Shown here: piece after piece, positions 15,038 to 24,700 of the stretch
Numbering within the stretch: position 1 is the stretch's first letter
Layout: each line of letters opens with the position of its first letter
Source of the DNA: Chryseobacterium sp. 39-10
Lineage (GTDB): Bacteria; Bacteroidota; Bacteroidia; Flavobacteriales; Weeksellaceae
Direction: 5' to 3'
Assembly (NCBI GenBank): GCA_001898255.1
Contig: MKTK01000017.1
Location: 25,938-76,154, forward strand
DNA length: 50,217 nucleotides
The notes under the pieces: generated by a model
What the model was told of the DNA's origin: nothing
The model's database searches: none
What the model saw: the letters and a program-made list of their open reading frames with translations, nothing else
Made by a program: the position numbers and the translations under genes

Positions 15038-16072
15038 ATGATAATAAAATTAACCCTATTGTTTCTGGGAACAATAGTCGCCTTTTGGATAAGTGCTATT
15101 TGCGGCGGTGGAGCGAGTCTTATTCTTATACCTATCTTGAATTTACTTTTACCGACATCAGTAGTCCCATTTTCATTAACAATAGGAACATTTACAAGTT
15201 CTGCATCTAGGATTGTAGTCTTTAAGAAGCACATTAACTATAAGATTTTTTTCTGGTTTGTACCGTTTTCCATTCCGGCTGTGTTAGTGGGTGCTTATTT
15301 GATAAAATACATCAACCCAAATTATTTACAGCTAATCGTTGCCTTATTTCTCATCGGAAATGTACCACAGCTATTCAAGTCAAAAAAGGAAGAGGCACAA
15401 TCCGAAAAGCCATATCCCAAATATATCCTTGCCATTATTGGGTTTCTTGCAGGTTTTGTATCGGGCATTACCGGAGCCATTGGGCTTTTATTTAATAGGT
15501 TTTATCTAAAATTTGGACTTACAAAAGAACAAATAGTAGCTACACGTGCTGCCAATGAGGTGTTTCTGCATTTCATTAAACTGGTCATTTACATTTCTCT
15601 TGGTCTGTATTCACAAATGGCTTTATGGCTGGGGTTGGCTATTGCAGCCGCTACCATTGTTTCTTCTTTAACGGTTAAGTATATTCTTCCCTATCTAAGC
15701 GAAAACCTGTTTAGAAAAATTGGGTACGGAGCAATGGTTATTTCTGGTATAACCCTTCTTATGGGAACAACCGATAAAATTGTTAAACAGGATAAAATAG
15801 CCTTTGCTACAATTCATAATCAAGGGAAAGATGAAGCCATCGTAAGCTGGCGAAACACAGACCTCGTGTTAGAATATACAATAGATGGCGGTTTAGAAAT
15901 TGAAAGACCCATAAGTGCCAAAGAACTGCCACCACATCTTAATAAAAAATACACAGCATTAAAACCAAACTATGATACAATATATATCGAAAAGGTCTTT
16001 CAATTCAGAAAAGAACCTGTATATGAATTTTATTGCTACAAAGAAAAACAATTAACAAAGTTTGAATTATAA
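15038..16072 (+). CDS. TauE/SafE-family permease with an extra C-terminal domain
   Basis: 344 residues. The first 245 or so form the usual eight-helix permease with the internal repeat; conserved glycines appear in CGGGASLILIP (about 22-32) and GFVSGITGAIGLL. The family exports sulfite, sulfoacetate or related anions. Beyond the last helix is a soluble tail of about 95 residues (from about 250) with VSWRNTDLVLEYTIDGG and PHLNKKYTALKPNY, which most family members lack and which I do not recognise. It could sit on either side of the membrane. It has its own operator unit. Confidence 0.85.
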   Translation: MIIKLTLLFLGTIVAFWISAICGGGASLILIPILNLLLPTSVVPFSLTIGTFTSSASRIVVFKKHINYKIFFWFVPFSIPAVLVGAYLIKYINPNYLQLIVALFLIGNVPQLFKSKKEEAQSEKPYPKYILAIIGFLAGFVSGITGAIGLLFNRFYLKFGLTKEQIVATRAANEVFLHFIKLVIYISLGLYSQMALWLGLAIAAATIVSSLTVKYILPYLSENLFRKIGYGAMVISGITLLMGTTDKIVKQDKIAFATIHNQGKDEAIVSWRNTDLVLEYTIDGGLEIERPISAKELPPHLNKKYTALKPNYDTIYIEKVFQFRKEPVYEFYCYKEKQLTKFEL

Positions 16073-16074
16073 CA

Positions 16075-16108
16075 TTCTAAATTTCTTCTAAATCTTATTA
16101 GAATTTTG
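16075..16108 (+). promoter_or_regulatory. Operator-promoter unit 5 (PepSY-like gene)
   Basis: Two perfect half-sites TTCTAAAT (16075-16082 and 16086-16093), 11 bp apart, and a TTTTG box with its G at 16108, 22 bp from the second half-site. It begins two bases after the permease stop and 53 bp before the ATG. Confidence 0.75.
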
Positions 16109-16127
16109 TGTTCAACAATTAAAAAAA

Positions 16128-16565
16128 ATGAAAAAAATGAAAAAATTAGTATTTCTATTGGCAGCAGTGGCAAGTGTGTCATTCGCCAATGCACAAAAAG
16201 TTTCGGACAAAGAAGTTCCGACAGCAGTAAAATCAGCTCTGCAAAAAAGTCACCCCAACGCAAAGGGTTTGAAATGGGAAAAAGAGAAAGGCAACTACGA
16301 GGCAGGTTTTGAAGTAGGAGAAACCGATTATTCTGTATTGATTGATGCTTCGGGCAAAATTCTTGAAACCGAAGTGGAAATCAAAATTGATGAGCTTCCG
16401 GCTAATGCCAAAGCCTATGTTGCTAAACACTACGCAGGGCAAAAAATCAAAGAAGCGGCAAAAATTACAGACAGTAAAGGGGTTGTAACCTACGAAGCAG
16501 AAGTAAAAGGCAAAGACCTGATTTTCGATAATACAGGTAAATTTTTAAAAGAGGTTAAAGACTAA
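16128..16565 (+). CDS. Secreted PepSY-like protein
   Basis: 145 residues with a signal peptide (1-22, cut after FANA). Two PepSY-like repeats follow (VKSALQKSHPNAKGLKWEKEKGNYEAGFEVG... and VAKHYAGQKIKEAAKI...YEAEVKGKDLIFDN), as in the Bacteroidota 'PepSY-like' beta-lactamase-inhibitor-type fold (PF11396). These small periplasmic proteins are frequent targets of two-component systems and often accompany them. It heads a transcript that goes on, five bases later, into the large outer-membrane protein. Specific partner unknown. Confidence 0.88.
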   Translation: MKKMKKLVFLLAAVASVSFANAQKVSDKEVPTAVKSALQKSHPNAKGLKWEKEKGNYEAGFEVGETDYSVLIDASGKILETEVEIKIDELPANAKAYVAKHYAGQKIKEAAKITDSKGVVTYEAEVKGKDLIFDNTGKFLKEVKD

Positions 16566-16569
16566 GAAG

Positions 16570-18981
16570 ATGAATAAAATAAGGTTGTTTTTTGTACTCA
16601 TTTCCATACTGGCAGCTTCGGTAGCCAATGCGCAGGTGTCGTCCGTTACCATTTCCGGTATCGTAAAAAATAAGGCGGATAAATCGGCGGTTCCTTATGT
16701 AAATGTGGTCGTGAAAACTGAAAAGGACAGTGCTTTTGTAGCCGGAACAGTGACTAATGATGAAGGCAGGTTTTCCATTGCCAATGTGAAGCCCGGCAAC
16801 TATCGTTTGCAAATTTCATTTATGGGATTTGAGAACAGGGAACAACCCTTATTTGTCGGAAGCCTTTCAGCGTTTTTGGATATTCCAGTCATTGAACTGG
16901 AAGAAACCTCAACCGTTTTGGAAGGTGTGACCATTTCTGCAAAGGCGAGTGATGTGAGCAACAAGCTGGATAAGAAAACCTATTCCGTTGCCGACAATGT
17001 TGCCCAAAGCGGTGGTTCCGTTTTGCAAAGTATGCAGAACCTGCCCGGTGTTACGGTTCAGGATGGTAAAGTGCAGTTACGGGGTAATGATAAGGTTACG
17101 GTTTTGATTGACGGAAAGCAGACCGCATTAACGGGCTTTGGTAGTCAAACGGGATTAGACAACATTCCGTCATCTGCTATTGATAAAATTGAGATTATCA
17201 ATAACCCTTCTTCAAAGTATGATGCCAACGGTAATGCGGGTATCATCAATATAATAATGAAGAAGAACAAGCAGGATGGATTAAATGGTAAAGTTGGTTT
17301 CACTTATGGTACAGGTTCGCTTTGGGTAAGGAAAGAAAACCTGCCGACCATCAGACCGCAATACACGTTCACGCCGAAAATCAACCCGTCTGTTTCGCTG
17401 AATTACAGGAAGGATAAAGTGAATATCTTTTTGCAGGCAGATAATCTCTACACGCAAACCCTGAACAAAAATGAGTTTGTAACCCGGAATTATGACGATG
17501 GAACGGTTATCAATTCACAGTTGAAGCGTAACCGGAATACCAACTATCTTACTACCAAAGCAGGAATTGACTGGAACATTAATGACCAGAACACATTGAC
17601 CGTTTCGGGAATGTTTGGTAGCGAAAAAATCATTGACCGTGGCGACCAGCCATTTTTCAACGGCGATATTTCACAGCGTTTACGCCTTTGGCAGTTTTTA
17701 GAGGATGAGCTGAAGACCACAGCAATGGCTACGGCAGCTTACCAGCACAAGTTTAAGGAAGCAGGGCATTTATTGAATATTGGGTTCAACTACACTTTCC
17801 ACAGGGAAGATGAGCAATATTTCTATGACAACTACCTGCCCTCATCCACCGGAACAGATGCTTTTAAATTATTGTCTGACGAGCAGGTTTATGACTTCAA
17901 TATAGATTATATCAAACCATTGAAATACGGACGTATTGAAACAGGTATCAAATTAAGAAATCGAAGCATCCCAACCAATATGGAGTTTAGACCGGGAGCC
18001 AATTCTGTTTTGGATATGGATGCCGGAGGTTGGGCAAATTATAAGGAGCTGATACCAGCCATTTACGGGAATTACGTTTTTGAAAATGAAAAATGGGAAG
18101 CGGAATTGGGCTTGCGTATGGAGTATGTGAAAATCCAGTACGATGTTAATCCTAATCACAGCACTTACAAAAGTGATGGCTACCATTATACACAGCCCTT
18201 CCCGAATATGAGGTTAGCCTACAAACTGAACGATAACAATAAACTTTCGGTATTCTATAACCGCAGGGTGGACAGACCGAATGAGGTGGACATTCGCATT
18301 TTCCCTAAATATGATGATGCTGAAATTATCAAGGTCGGTAATCCTGCATTGCGTCCGCAATTTACCAATTCCTTAGAGTTAGGTTATAAAAACAACTGGA
18401 ACAATGGTTATTTCTATTCCGCATTGTACCATCGTTTTGCAAACGGAACCATTACAAGAATATCGAGCATCGTGCCGGGCAGTAACTTAATATATGCCAT
18501 ATTCCAAAATGCAGGCAGAAGTTACAATACAGGTTTGGAAGCTATTTTGAACCAAAAGGTTTCCGATGTTTATTCCTTTAATATCAACGGGAACATTTAC
18601 CGCAACCAGATTGATGCGTTCACGGTACAGAACCTGTATCCAGAACCCAATACTTTTTCGGCAACACAGCAAACAGCCATATCGGGCAACCTGAAACTGA
18701 ACAATACGTTCCGCTTTGCTGACGGATGGGATGCCCAAATGACAGCCGTTTATTTAGCACCCGATATTATCCCGCAGGGTAAAATAATGTCGAGGTTTTC
18801 GATTGATGCGGGAGTTAAAAAATCCATACAGAAAGGCAAAGGAGAGCTGTTCTTCAACGCTACGGATTTGCTAAACACAATGGTCATTAAAAGGAAAATA
18901 GACGGAATGGGCTTCCATTATACCAGCGATGACTATTACGAAACACAGGTTATCAGGTTAGGATACAGCTATAAATTTTAA
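16570..18981 (+). CDS. Outer-membrane beta-barrel protein, CarboxypepD-reg and plug type
   Basis: 803 residues, signal peptide 1-21 (VANA). Order: a carboxypeptidase-regulatory-like beta-sandwich (about 27-110, GIVKNKADKSAVPYVNVVVK), a TonB plug-like domain (about 130-235, LQSMQNLPGVTVQDGKVQLRGNDKVTVLIDGK), and a large barrel to the final YSYKF. It belongs to the 'outer membrane beta-barrel family protein' group, related to TonB receptors; I see no clear TonB box. Such proteins can import or secrete small ligands, or modify the surface. Co-transcribed with the PepSY-like gene from operator unit 5. Ligand unknown. Confidence 0.9.
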   Translation: MNKIRLFFVLISILAASVANAQVSSVTISGIVKNKADKSAVPYVNVVVKTEKDSAFVAGTVTNDEGRFSIANVKPGNYRLQISFMGFENREQPLFVGSLSAFLDIPVIELEETSTVLEGVTISAKASDVSNKLDKKTYSVADNVAQSGGSVLQSMQNLPGVTVQDGKVQLRGNDKVTVLIDGKQTALTGFGSQTGLDNIPSSAIDKIEIINNPSSKYDANGNAGIINIIMKKNKQDGLNGKVGFTYGTGSLWVRKENLPTIRPQYTFTPKINPSVSLNYRKDKVNIFLQADNLYTQTLNKNEFVTRNYDDGTVINSQLKRNRNTNYLTTKAGIDWNINDQNTLTVSGMFGSEKIIDRGDQPFFNGDISQRLRLWQFLEDELKTTAMATAAYQHKFKEAGHLLNIGFNYTFHREDEQYFYDNYLPSSTGTDAFKLLSDEQVYDFNIDYIKPLKYGRIETGIKLRNRSIPTNMEFRPGANSVLDMDAGGWANYKELIPAIYGNYVFENEKWEAELGLRMEYVKIQYDVNPNHSTYKSDGYHYTQPFPNMRLAYKLNDNNKLSVFYNRRVDRPNEVDIRIFPKYDDAEIIKVGNPALRPQFTNSLELGYKNNWNNGYFYSALYHRFANGTITRISSIVPGSNLIYAIFQNAGRSYNTGLEAILNQKVSDVYSFNINGNIYRNQIDAFTVQNLYPEPNTFSATQQTAISGNLKLNNTFRFADGWDAQMTAVYLAPDIIPQGKIMSRFSIDAGVKKSIQKGKGELFFNATDLLNTMVIKRKIDGMGFHYTSDDYYETQVIRLGYSYKF

Positions 18982-18992
18982 ATCATTAGATA

Positions 18993-19589
18993 ATGACCAA
19001 TGGAGATATTATTGATAAAGTACGGGAATATGTGCTGGAACTTTTATCCGGCAAACTTCCCAATGGTATGCGTTTTCACACGGTAATGCACACGTAGGAA
19101 GTGGTAAAAGCTACGATTGAAATTGCAGGAGAAAGTAACTTTTCCCCTAAGCAATTAGAGGTGGTTACATTGGCTGCCTGGTTTCACGATTGTGGTTATA
19201 CGAACACACATCGTAATCACGAGGACAGCAGTAAAACCATTGCAGCAGATTTTTTGCGCCAATGCAATTATCCCGAAGAAGATATAAGGCAGGTATTGGC
19301 TTGCATCGAAGCGACACGTTTTCCGCAAAACCCTAAGTCGCCTGAAGAAGAAGTTTTGGCAGATGCAGATTTGTACCATTTCACTAAGACCGACTATCCA
19401 AAATACGAACGTAGGTTAAAAATGGAGTTCAAAACCTATTTAGGCAAAACTTATACGGATGAGGAATGGGACGAAACAAACTATGCCCTGCTAAAGCAAC
19501 ACAGTTACTATACAGCGTATGGAAAAACCGTGCTTCAAAAATTTAAGGAAGTAAATATGGAAAGGTTAAAAACAAAGCTAACAAAATAG
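18993..19589 (+). pseudogene. HD-domain hydrolase interrupted by an in-frame TAG
   Basis: From ATG 18993 the frame reads MTNGDIIDKVREYV... to RFHTVMHT, then TAG at 19095-19097 (codon 35), then EVVKATIEIAGES and on to 19589 with no other stop. The first HD-family metal ligand is before the stop (FHTVMH) and the HD pair after it (WFHDCGYTNTH), so neither fragment is a complete enzyme. Intact relatives are metal-dependent phosphohydrolases acting on nucleotides. A restart at GTG 19101 would make 162 residues without the first ligand. One base change would restore it. It lies 11 bases after the outer-membrane gene and one base before the PAP2 gene, inside the operon. Confidence 0.82.
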
Positions 19590-19590
19590 A

Positions 19591-20382
19591 ATGCGCTCAA
19601 TACGTAAAAACGCCATTGTACTCATCTTTGTGCTGGCCACTACCTTTCGGGTAGCCGCACAAGACACTATCCGTAATTCAAATATCGCTTTGCAGGATAG
19701 CATTATCGACAAGACTAATGACAAGGCATACAAATTAGATTACAGGCACCTCATCGCTCCAACGATTTTTATCGGTTATGGAATTGTGAGCTTGGAAAGT
19801 GACGGGCTAAAGCAGCTCAATTTTTCGACAAGGGATGAGATAGGCGAACACCAGCCCAAACACATAACCTTAGATAACTACACCCAATATGCTCCGGCAG
19901 CAATGGTATATGGTCTGAATGCAGTTGGGATAAAAGGCAAGCATAATTTCAGGGACAGGACGATTATCTATGCGACATCGCAACTGATTTCCGCCGCATT
20001 TGTATTGCCGTTAAAGCACATTGTAAAAGAAGAACGCCCGGACGGCTCAAATAAGCTCTCCTTTCCATCGGGGCATACTGCCACCGCATTTTCTTCCGCA
20101 CAATTTATGTTCAGGGAATATAAGGACACTAATTTTTGGTTGAGTATTTCGGGTTATTCCCTTGCGGTTTTTACCGGAGTGTACAGAACCGTAAACGATA
20201 AACATTGGGTAAGCGATGTGGTAGCCGGAGCTGGATTTGGCATTCTCTCCACGGAGCTGGCTTATTGGCTCTTTCCTAAAATCAATGGCTTGCTAACTGG
20301 CAAGGAAAAGAAAACAGCAACTTTGGTTATGCCTTACTATCAAAACAAAGGTTTCGGTATCGGGTTAGTACAGAATTTTTAA
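19591..20382 (+). CDS. PAP2-superfamily phosphatase (copy 2), exported
   Basis: 263 residues. An N-terminal signal peptide or anchor (1-23, VAAQ) precedes the domain, unlike copy 1. Motifs are complete: KHIVKEERP (142-150), PSGHTATAF (159-167), and YRTVNDKHWVSD (198-209) with R199, H205 and D209. Bacteroidota PAP2 proteins of this form include lipid A phosphatases (LpxE/LpxF-like) and undecaprenyl diphosphate phosphatases; the sequence alone does not decide which. It follows the broken HD gene by one base. A second, differently built phosphatase in one module suggests two substrates or both sides of the membrane. Confidence 0.9.
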   Translation: MRSIRKNAIVLIFVLATTFRVAAQDTIRNSNIALQDSIIDKTNDKAYKLDYRHLIAPTIFIGYGIVSLESDGLKQLNFSTRDEIGEHQPKHITLDNYTQYAPAAMVYGLNAVGIKGKHNFRDRTIIYATSQLISAAFVLPLKHIVKEERPDGSNKLSFPSGHTATAFSSAQFMFREYKDTNFWLSISGYSLAVFTGVYRTVNDKHWVSDVVAGAGFGILSTELAYWLFPKINGLLTGKEKKTATLVMPYYQNKGFGIGLVQNF

Positions 20383-20393
20383 ATCAGTTTATT

Positions 20394-20810
20394 ATGTGGT
20401 TAGTTTATGCTTTATTATCCGCTTTGTTTGCTGCACTTACCGCCATATTCGGTAAGCTGGGCGTAGCAAACGTCAATTCAAACCTTGCAACCGGGATACG
20501 TACGGTAGTCATATTGATAATGATATGGAGCATCGTAATGGCGAGAGGCGAAGCAAAAGGAATTAGCACCTTGTCAAAGCAGAATATCACTTTTCTTATT
20601 ATTTCAGGAATAGCCACAGGTTTGTCGTGGCTATTCTATTTCAAAGCCCTGCAATTAGGAAAAGTATCGCAGGTGGCAGCCGTTGATAAGCTAAGCGTTG
20701 CCCTTACAATCATCATCGCCGCCCTGTTTTTAGGCGAACAGCTTACGCTAAAAACATTTGCAGGAGCAAGTCTTATCATTATCGGAACCATATTATTGGC
20801 TTGGAAGTAA
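20394..20810 (+). CDS. Half-size EamA (drug/metabolite) transporter
   Basis: 138 residues with five transmembrane helices and one EamA domain, half the normal two-domain protein. It has LYALLSALFAALTAIFGKLGV-type start features, a central WLFYFKALQLGKVSQVAAVDKLS and GEQLTLKTFAGASLIIIG near the end. Single-domain EamA proteins usually dimerise in antiparallel fashion. It starts 11 bases after the PAP2 stop and is the last gene of the module. Relatives near lipid genes (for example ArnE/F-like) can flip lipid-linked precursors, but substrate is not shown by the sequence. Confidence 0.85.
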   Translation: MWLVYALLSALFAALTAIFGKLGVANVNSNLATGIRTVVILIMIWSIVMARGEAKGISTLSKQNITFLIISGIATGLSWLFYFKALQLGKVSQVAAVDKLSVALTIIIAALFLGEQLTLKTFAGASLIIIGTILLAWK

Positions 20811-20861
20811 TGCCTGTGTACTCTTTTCAATCTCCCTAAATCAGAACTTAGCAAAAGCCGA

Positions 20862-21683
20862 ATGGAAAAATTTTACAATGAAACATTAGAAAAACTCGAA
20901 ACGGACATCAAAGAATTGGAAATGGAAGCGGATAGCTCCATACAACAGGTTGAAACCGTAATCAGGCTTATCATCAAATGCCTGGCTAACGTAAAAGAGT
21001 ATGTATTGAATAAAGGATTTAAGAATACAGATGAAGAAATCCGTTTTTTCAAGTATCAGAAACCTGTAATGGTATCAAAACTGATTTATTATAATGCGAT
21101 TTATAAAATCGAAACCAAAAAGCCCTATGGTGCAAAGCCTATGAGGAAATACCTTAATGACGAACTGAAAAAGCTGAAACGATACTTTGACAACAACCTC
21201 GAATTTTATAAATACTACCGCACCAACAATTCTTTTATTGACGATAAGCTGTTTTTAAGAAACAAATACGATATAAAGCTAAGTCTGGACACGTTCTATT
21301 TTGAAGCAGACCCGAACTTTTCCACCTCTCACGATTACAAGGCAGCTAAAATTATCGCCAATGACCTGATACAAGTCTATCTCGAAGACCAGCTTCATAA
21401 AACGGTTTATAAAGAAAAATCCACCAACCTGCCAAAGCTAAACTGGGCGGGAAGCAAGACTGCATTAACCGAACTGATATACGCCCTTCACGCTCAGGGC
21501 GCATTCGATAATGCCGATATTAAAATCATTGCCAAAACTTTTGAAAGCATCTTTAATATTGACTTGGGCGACTTCTATCATACCTTTATGGAACTTAAAA
21601 ACCGAAAGGTAAACCGAACGAAATTCCTTGACAGTCTGCGTGATGCACTGATAAAACGGATGGACGAGCAGGAAGAAGATTAA
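20862..21683 (+). CDS. rteC: RteC-family regulator, intact copy 2
   Basis: 273 residues, full length for the family (PF09357), no membrane segments. Shared landmarks with copy 1 are FFKYQKPVMVSKLIYYNAIYKIE, FYKYYRTNNSFID, FSTSHDYKAAKIIANDLIQVYLED and GDFYHTFMELKNRKVNRTKFLD. In CTnDOT, RteC acts below the RteA/RteB two-component system to switch on excision genes. Here the nearest two-component system is of the OmpR type, not RteAB. The gene faces the helicase operon and both end at a shared hairpin. Intact, so it is the likely functional copy. Confidence 0.93.
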   Translation: MEKFYNETLEKLETDIKELEMEADSSIQQVETVIRLIIKCLANVKEYVLNKGFKNTDEEIRFFKYQKPVMVSKLIYYNAIYKIETKKPYGAKPMRKYLNDELKKLKRYFDNNLEFYKYYRTNNSFIDDKLFLRNKYDIKLSLDTFYFEADPNFSTSHDYKAAKIIANDLIQVYLEDQLHKTVYKEKSTNLPKLNWAGSKTALTELIYALHAQGAFDNADIKIIAKTFESIFNIDLGDFYHTFMELKNRKVNRTKFLDSLRDALIKRMDEQEED

Positions 21684-21701
21684 CAATCGAAATTTGATAA
21701 A

Positions 21702-21737
21702 AGAAACGGGGACTTGCAGATCCCCGTTTTCTTTTTT
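21702..21737. terminator. Bidirectional terminator between rteC copy 2 and the helicase
   Basis: Stem AAACGGGGA (21704-21712) with TCCCCGTTT (21721-21729), 8-base loop, then TCTTTTTT on the plus strand and a shorter T-tract (TCTTTT) on the minus strand. It lies between convergent genes. Confidence 0.88.
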
Positions 21738-21753
21738 AATACCCCATTTGTAC

Positions 21754-24700
21754 TTACAGTACGCCTCGTGGCAAATGAACGCCTTTCGTTCTGATAATAC
21801 TTTCTGAAACCTTTTGATTTTCCTGCTTTTTTTCGGCTTGTTTCGCTGGTTCTTCCGACTGTTTTACAGGTTCTATCGAAAGCTGTATCTTTCTTTCCAC
21901 GGCTGCCAGTTCTGTTTTAAGCTCGCTCAATCGGCTTTCCTTAGACCACGTACCATTAACCAATTCCTGAAGGACGGGCATATCTTTCTGAAACTCGGCA
22001 ATATTCTCCTGTTCCTTTTTGATATAGGCAGGCAGTTTTTCCAATGCCCTCAAAAAATTCATTGATGCAGTTTCGGGGTCTTTAGCCATAATGCCGTTAT
22101 TGAACGTGTATTTGATGTTTCCCTCGCCCTGTATAAAAAATCGGTTCACACGAATATCCACGCCCTCTTTTTCCGAAACTTCGGTTTTGACCAATAAGGT
22201 AAAACCGTACAGGCTGCCAATTTCTTCATACTGACCTCCGGTGCGGGATTTGTCTGCAAGCTGGTTGAGCTTTGCACCGATTTGTTTTACATCCGCATTG
22301 GGCAGCAAGCCGTCCAACTGCACAGGGTTGGCAATCGTCCCGCCTGAATGCTTTTGTATGCGCTGCTTCAAATTGTCCCAATCAAGGCTCATCCGGTTCA
22401 ACCGGGATTGCGCACTTTCGAGTATTTCCTTTCAATCTTGCAGTTTATACTTGGCACTGAACTTGGAACGATTGAACGCCTGCTTTTCGCTTTCCAGTCC
22501 GGCAATCTGTTTTTCTATTTTGGCTTTATCCAGCAGGTCTGTATTTCCCGACAGGATAGCCACATATTCAGAGAAATTCATTCCCGATTTTTCATCCATA
22601 CTGCCCTCATCAATGGTACGCTTGCCGAGGTTGTTGGTTTTCAATTGGTCAATAAAAAGCTGCTTGTTGTACAGCAGGTTGAACTTATAGCTATCCAGCG
22701 ATTTTTCTACGGCATAGATAATCACATCTACTTTATTATTGGCAAAGAACTTGGCAATCTCATTGCCCTTTCTTACAGCCCTGCCATCACGTTGGGCGAG
22801 GTCGCTCGGTCGCCACGGCGTATCTAAATGATGGACGGCAACGGCTCTTTTCTGTGCGTTTACACCCGTACCCAACATACTCGTAGAACCGAACAGCACA
22901 CGGATTTTGCCCTCGTTCATTCCTTTGATAAGCTCCTTGCGTTGCTTATCATTTTTCGCTTCCTGTATAAACCTTACTTCGTGCGCAGGGATGCCGTGGT
23001 CTTCCACCAGCTTGCGCTTGATTTCAGAGTACACGTTCCATTCGCCCGGCTTGTAGGTTCCCAAATCGGAGAAAACGAACTGCGTTCCTTTCTGTGCATT
23101 GTATTGGTTATAATACTTGGCGATATTTGCCGCACAATGCGAAGCCTTGTTGTCGGGATGGTCGGCGTACCTGCCGCCTACCATACGCATATCGAGCGAC
23201 ATTTTGCGGGCGTAGTCCGTAGCGATGAGCATCTTTGCTTTTTCTTCGCTGGCACTTAATTTAGGTCTGTCGAGCAGTTCTGCATTGCCTGTTTTGGCAA
23301 ACTCCATCAGCTTTTTAATAAATGCTTCCTGGTCGGGCGTAGGCGGTATGTTGTACAATACCTCGTTCTTGTTCGGGCGGTCAATACCAATATCCTTTGC
23401 CGTTCTGTAATCTGTAATTTCAGAATAGAACTGCGCCAGTTCCGGCACTTTGATAAAGTAGCGGAAACGCTCTTTCGCCACGATATTGTTAGCTACCGAA
23501 AATTCGTAATCGGTGGTTTTCCTTGCGTAGATAGCTGCCCAGGCATCAAAGGAATGAATGCCCTGTTTTTCCATTGCCCGTGGTCGCAGGTATTTGAACA
23601 GCAGGTACAGCTCCGTTAAGGAGTTGCTGATGGTTGTACCCGAAAGAAAGGTTGCGCCCATATCCGCATTAATGCGCTCCTGAATGGTACGGATAGCAAA
23701 CAGCAGGTTCATTGCCTTTAGACTGCCATCCACGTTGCCCAACCCGGCAACCCTTGTGTGCCTTGTGTTGAACATAAGGTTTTTGAATTGGTGGCTTTCG
23801 TCCACGAACAGATGGTCAATGCCCATCATTTTAAAATCCACCACATCATCCTTGCGGTTCTCAATATCGTGTTCAAGGGTTTTGAGCTTTACTTCAAGGT
23901 TTTCCTTACGCTTGATGACCCCGGCGAGCATCCCCCTGGTTACTTCCTTGCCTTGCAATTTCAGGGCATCGAGGTTACGCTCCACACTGTCCAGTTCGAG
24001 TTCGAGGATTTCCTTTTGTATTTCGGGCGACTGCGGTATCATCCCGAATTGGTCGTGCGTGAGTATTACGCAATCCCACTCGTTGTTTTTAATATCGCCG
24101 AAAATGCGGAGGCGTTTTTGTGGTGTAAAATCTTCCTTGCCTGGAAACAGGATTTTAGCGTGCGGATAGGCAGTGCGGTAGGCTTGGGCAATTTCGTGGA
24201 CATTGCTCTTCAGCCCGATAATCATTGGCTTGTGCGCCAGTCCCAAACGCTTCATTTCCTGTGCAGCTGTACACATCACGAGCGTTTTTCCTGCACCAAC
24301 TTCGTGGTCGCAGATAGCACCATTGTTCAGCTTTATCATCCAAACGGTGTCCTTTTGGCTGGCATACAAATCCTCAATGCCTAATGCCTTGCGGTCTAAT
24401 CCGGGAAAATCCTGATGGGTTCCGTCATAGTTCGGGCGGACGAAGCAATTAAAAGTATCGTTGTATTGGTCGGTAAGCCTTGTTTTGAACTCGTCGTTTT
24501 GAGCGTGTAGCCACTCGGTAAAAGCGGTACGGATTTCATCAATCTTGGTATTCGCCATTTGTATGGCTTCCATATCCCGCACTTTCACTTCCTGGTCGCC
24601 AATCATTACTTTTTTGGTAATGTCGGGCGTAGTGTTAACGAGTGCGTGTTTGAGCAGGGCAATACCGTCAAACGTCCGGCTTTCGGCTTTGACGGCATAT

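Noticed and set aside
23684-24384. Long plus-strand frames (161 and 208 codons) inside the helicase
   Set aside because: Antisense to conserved helicase motifs; composition mirrors the real coding strand.
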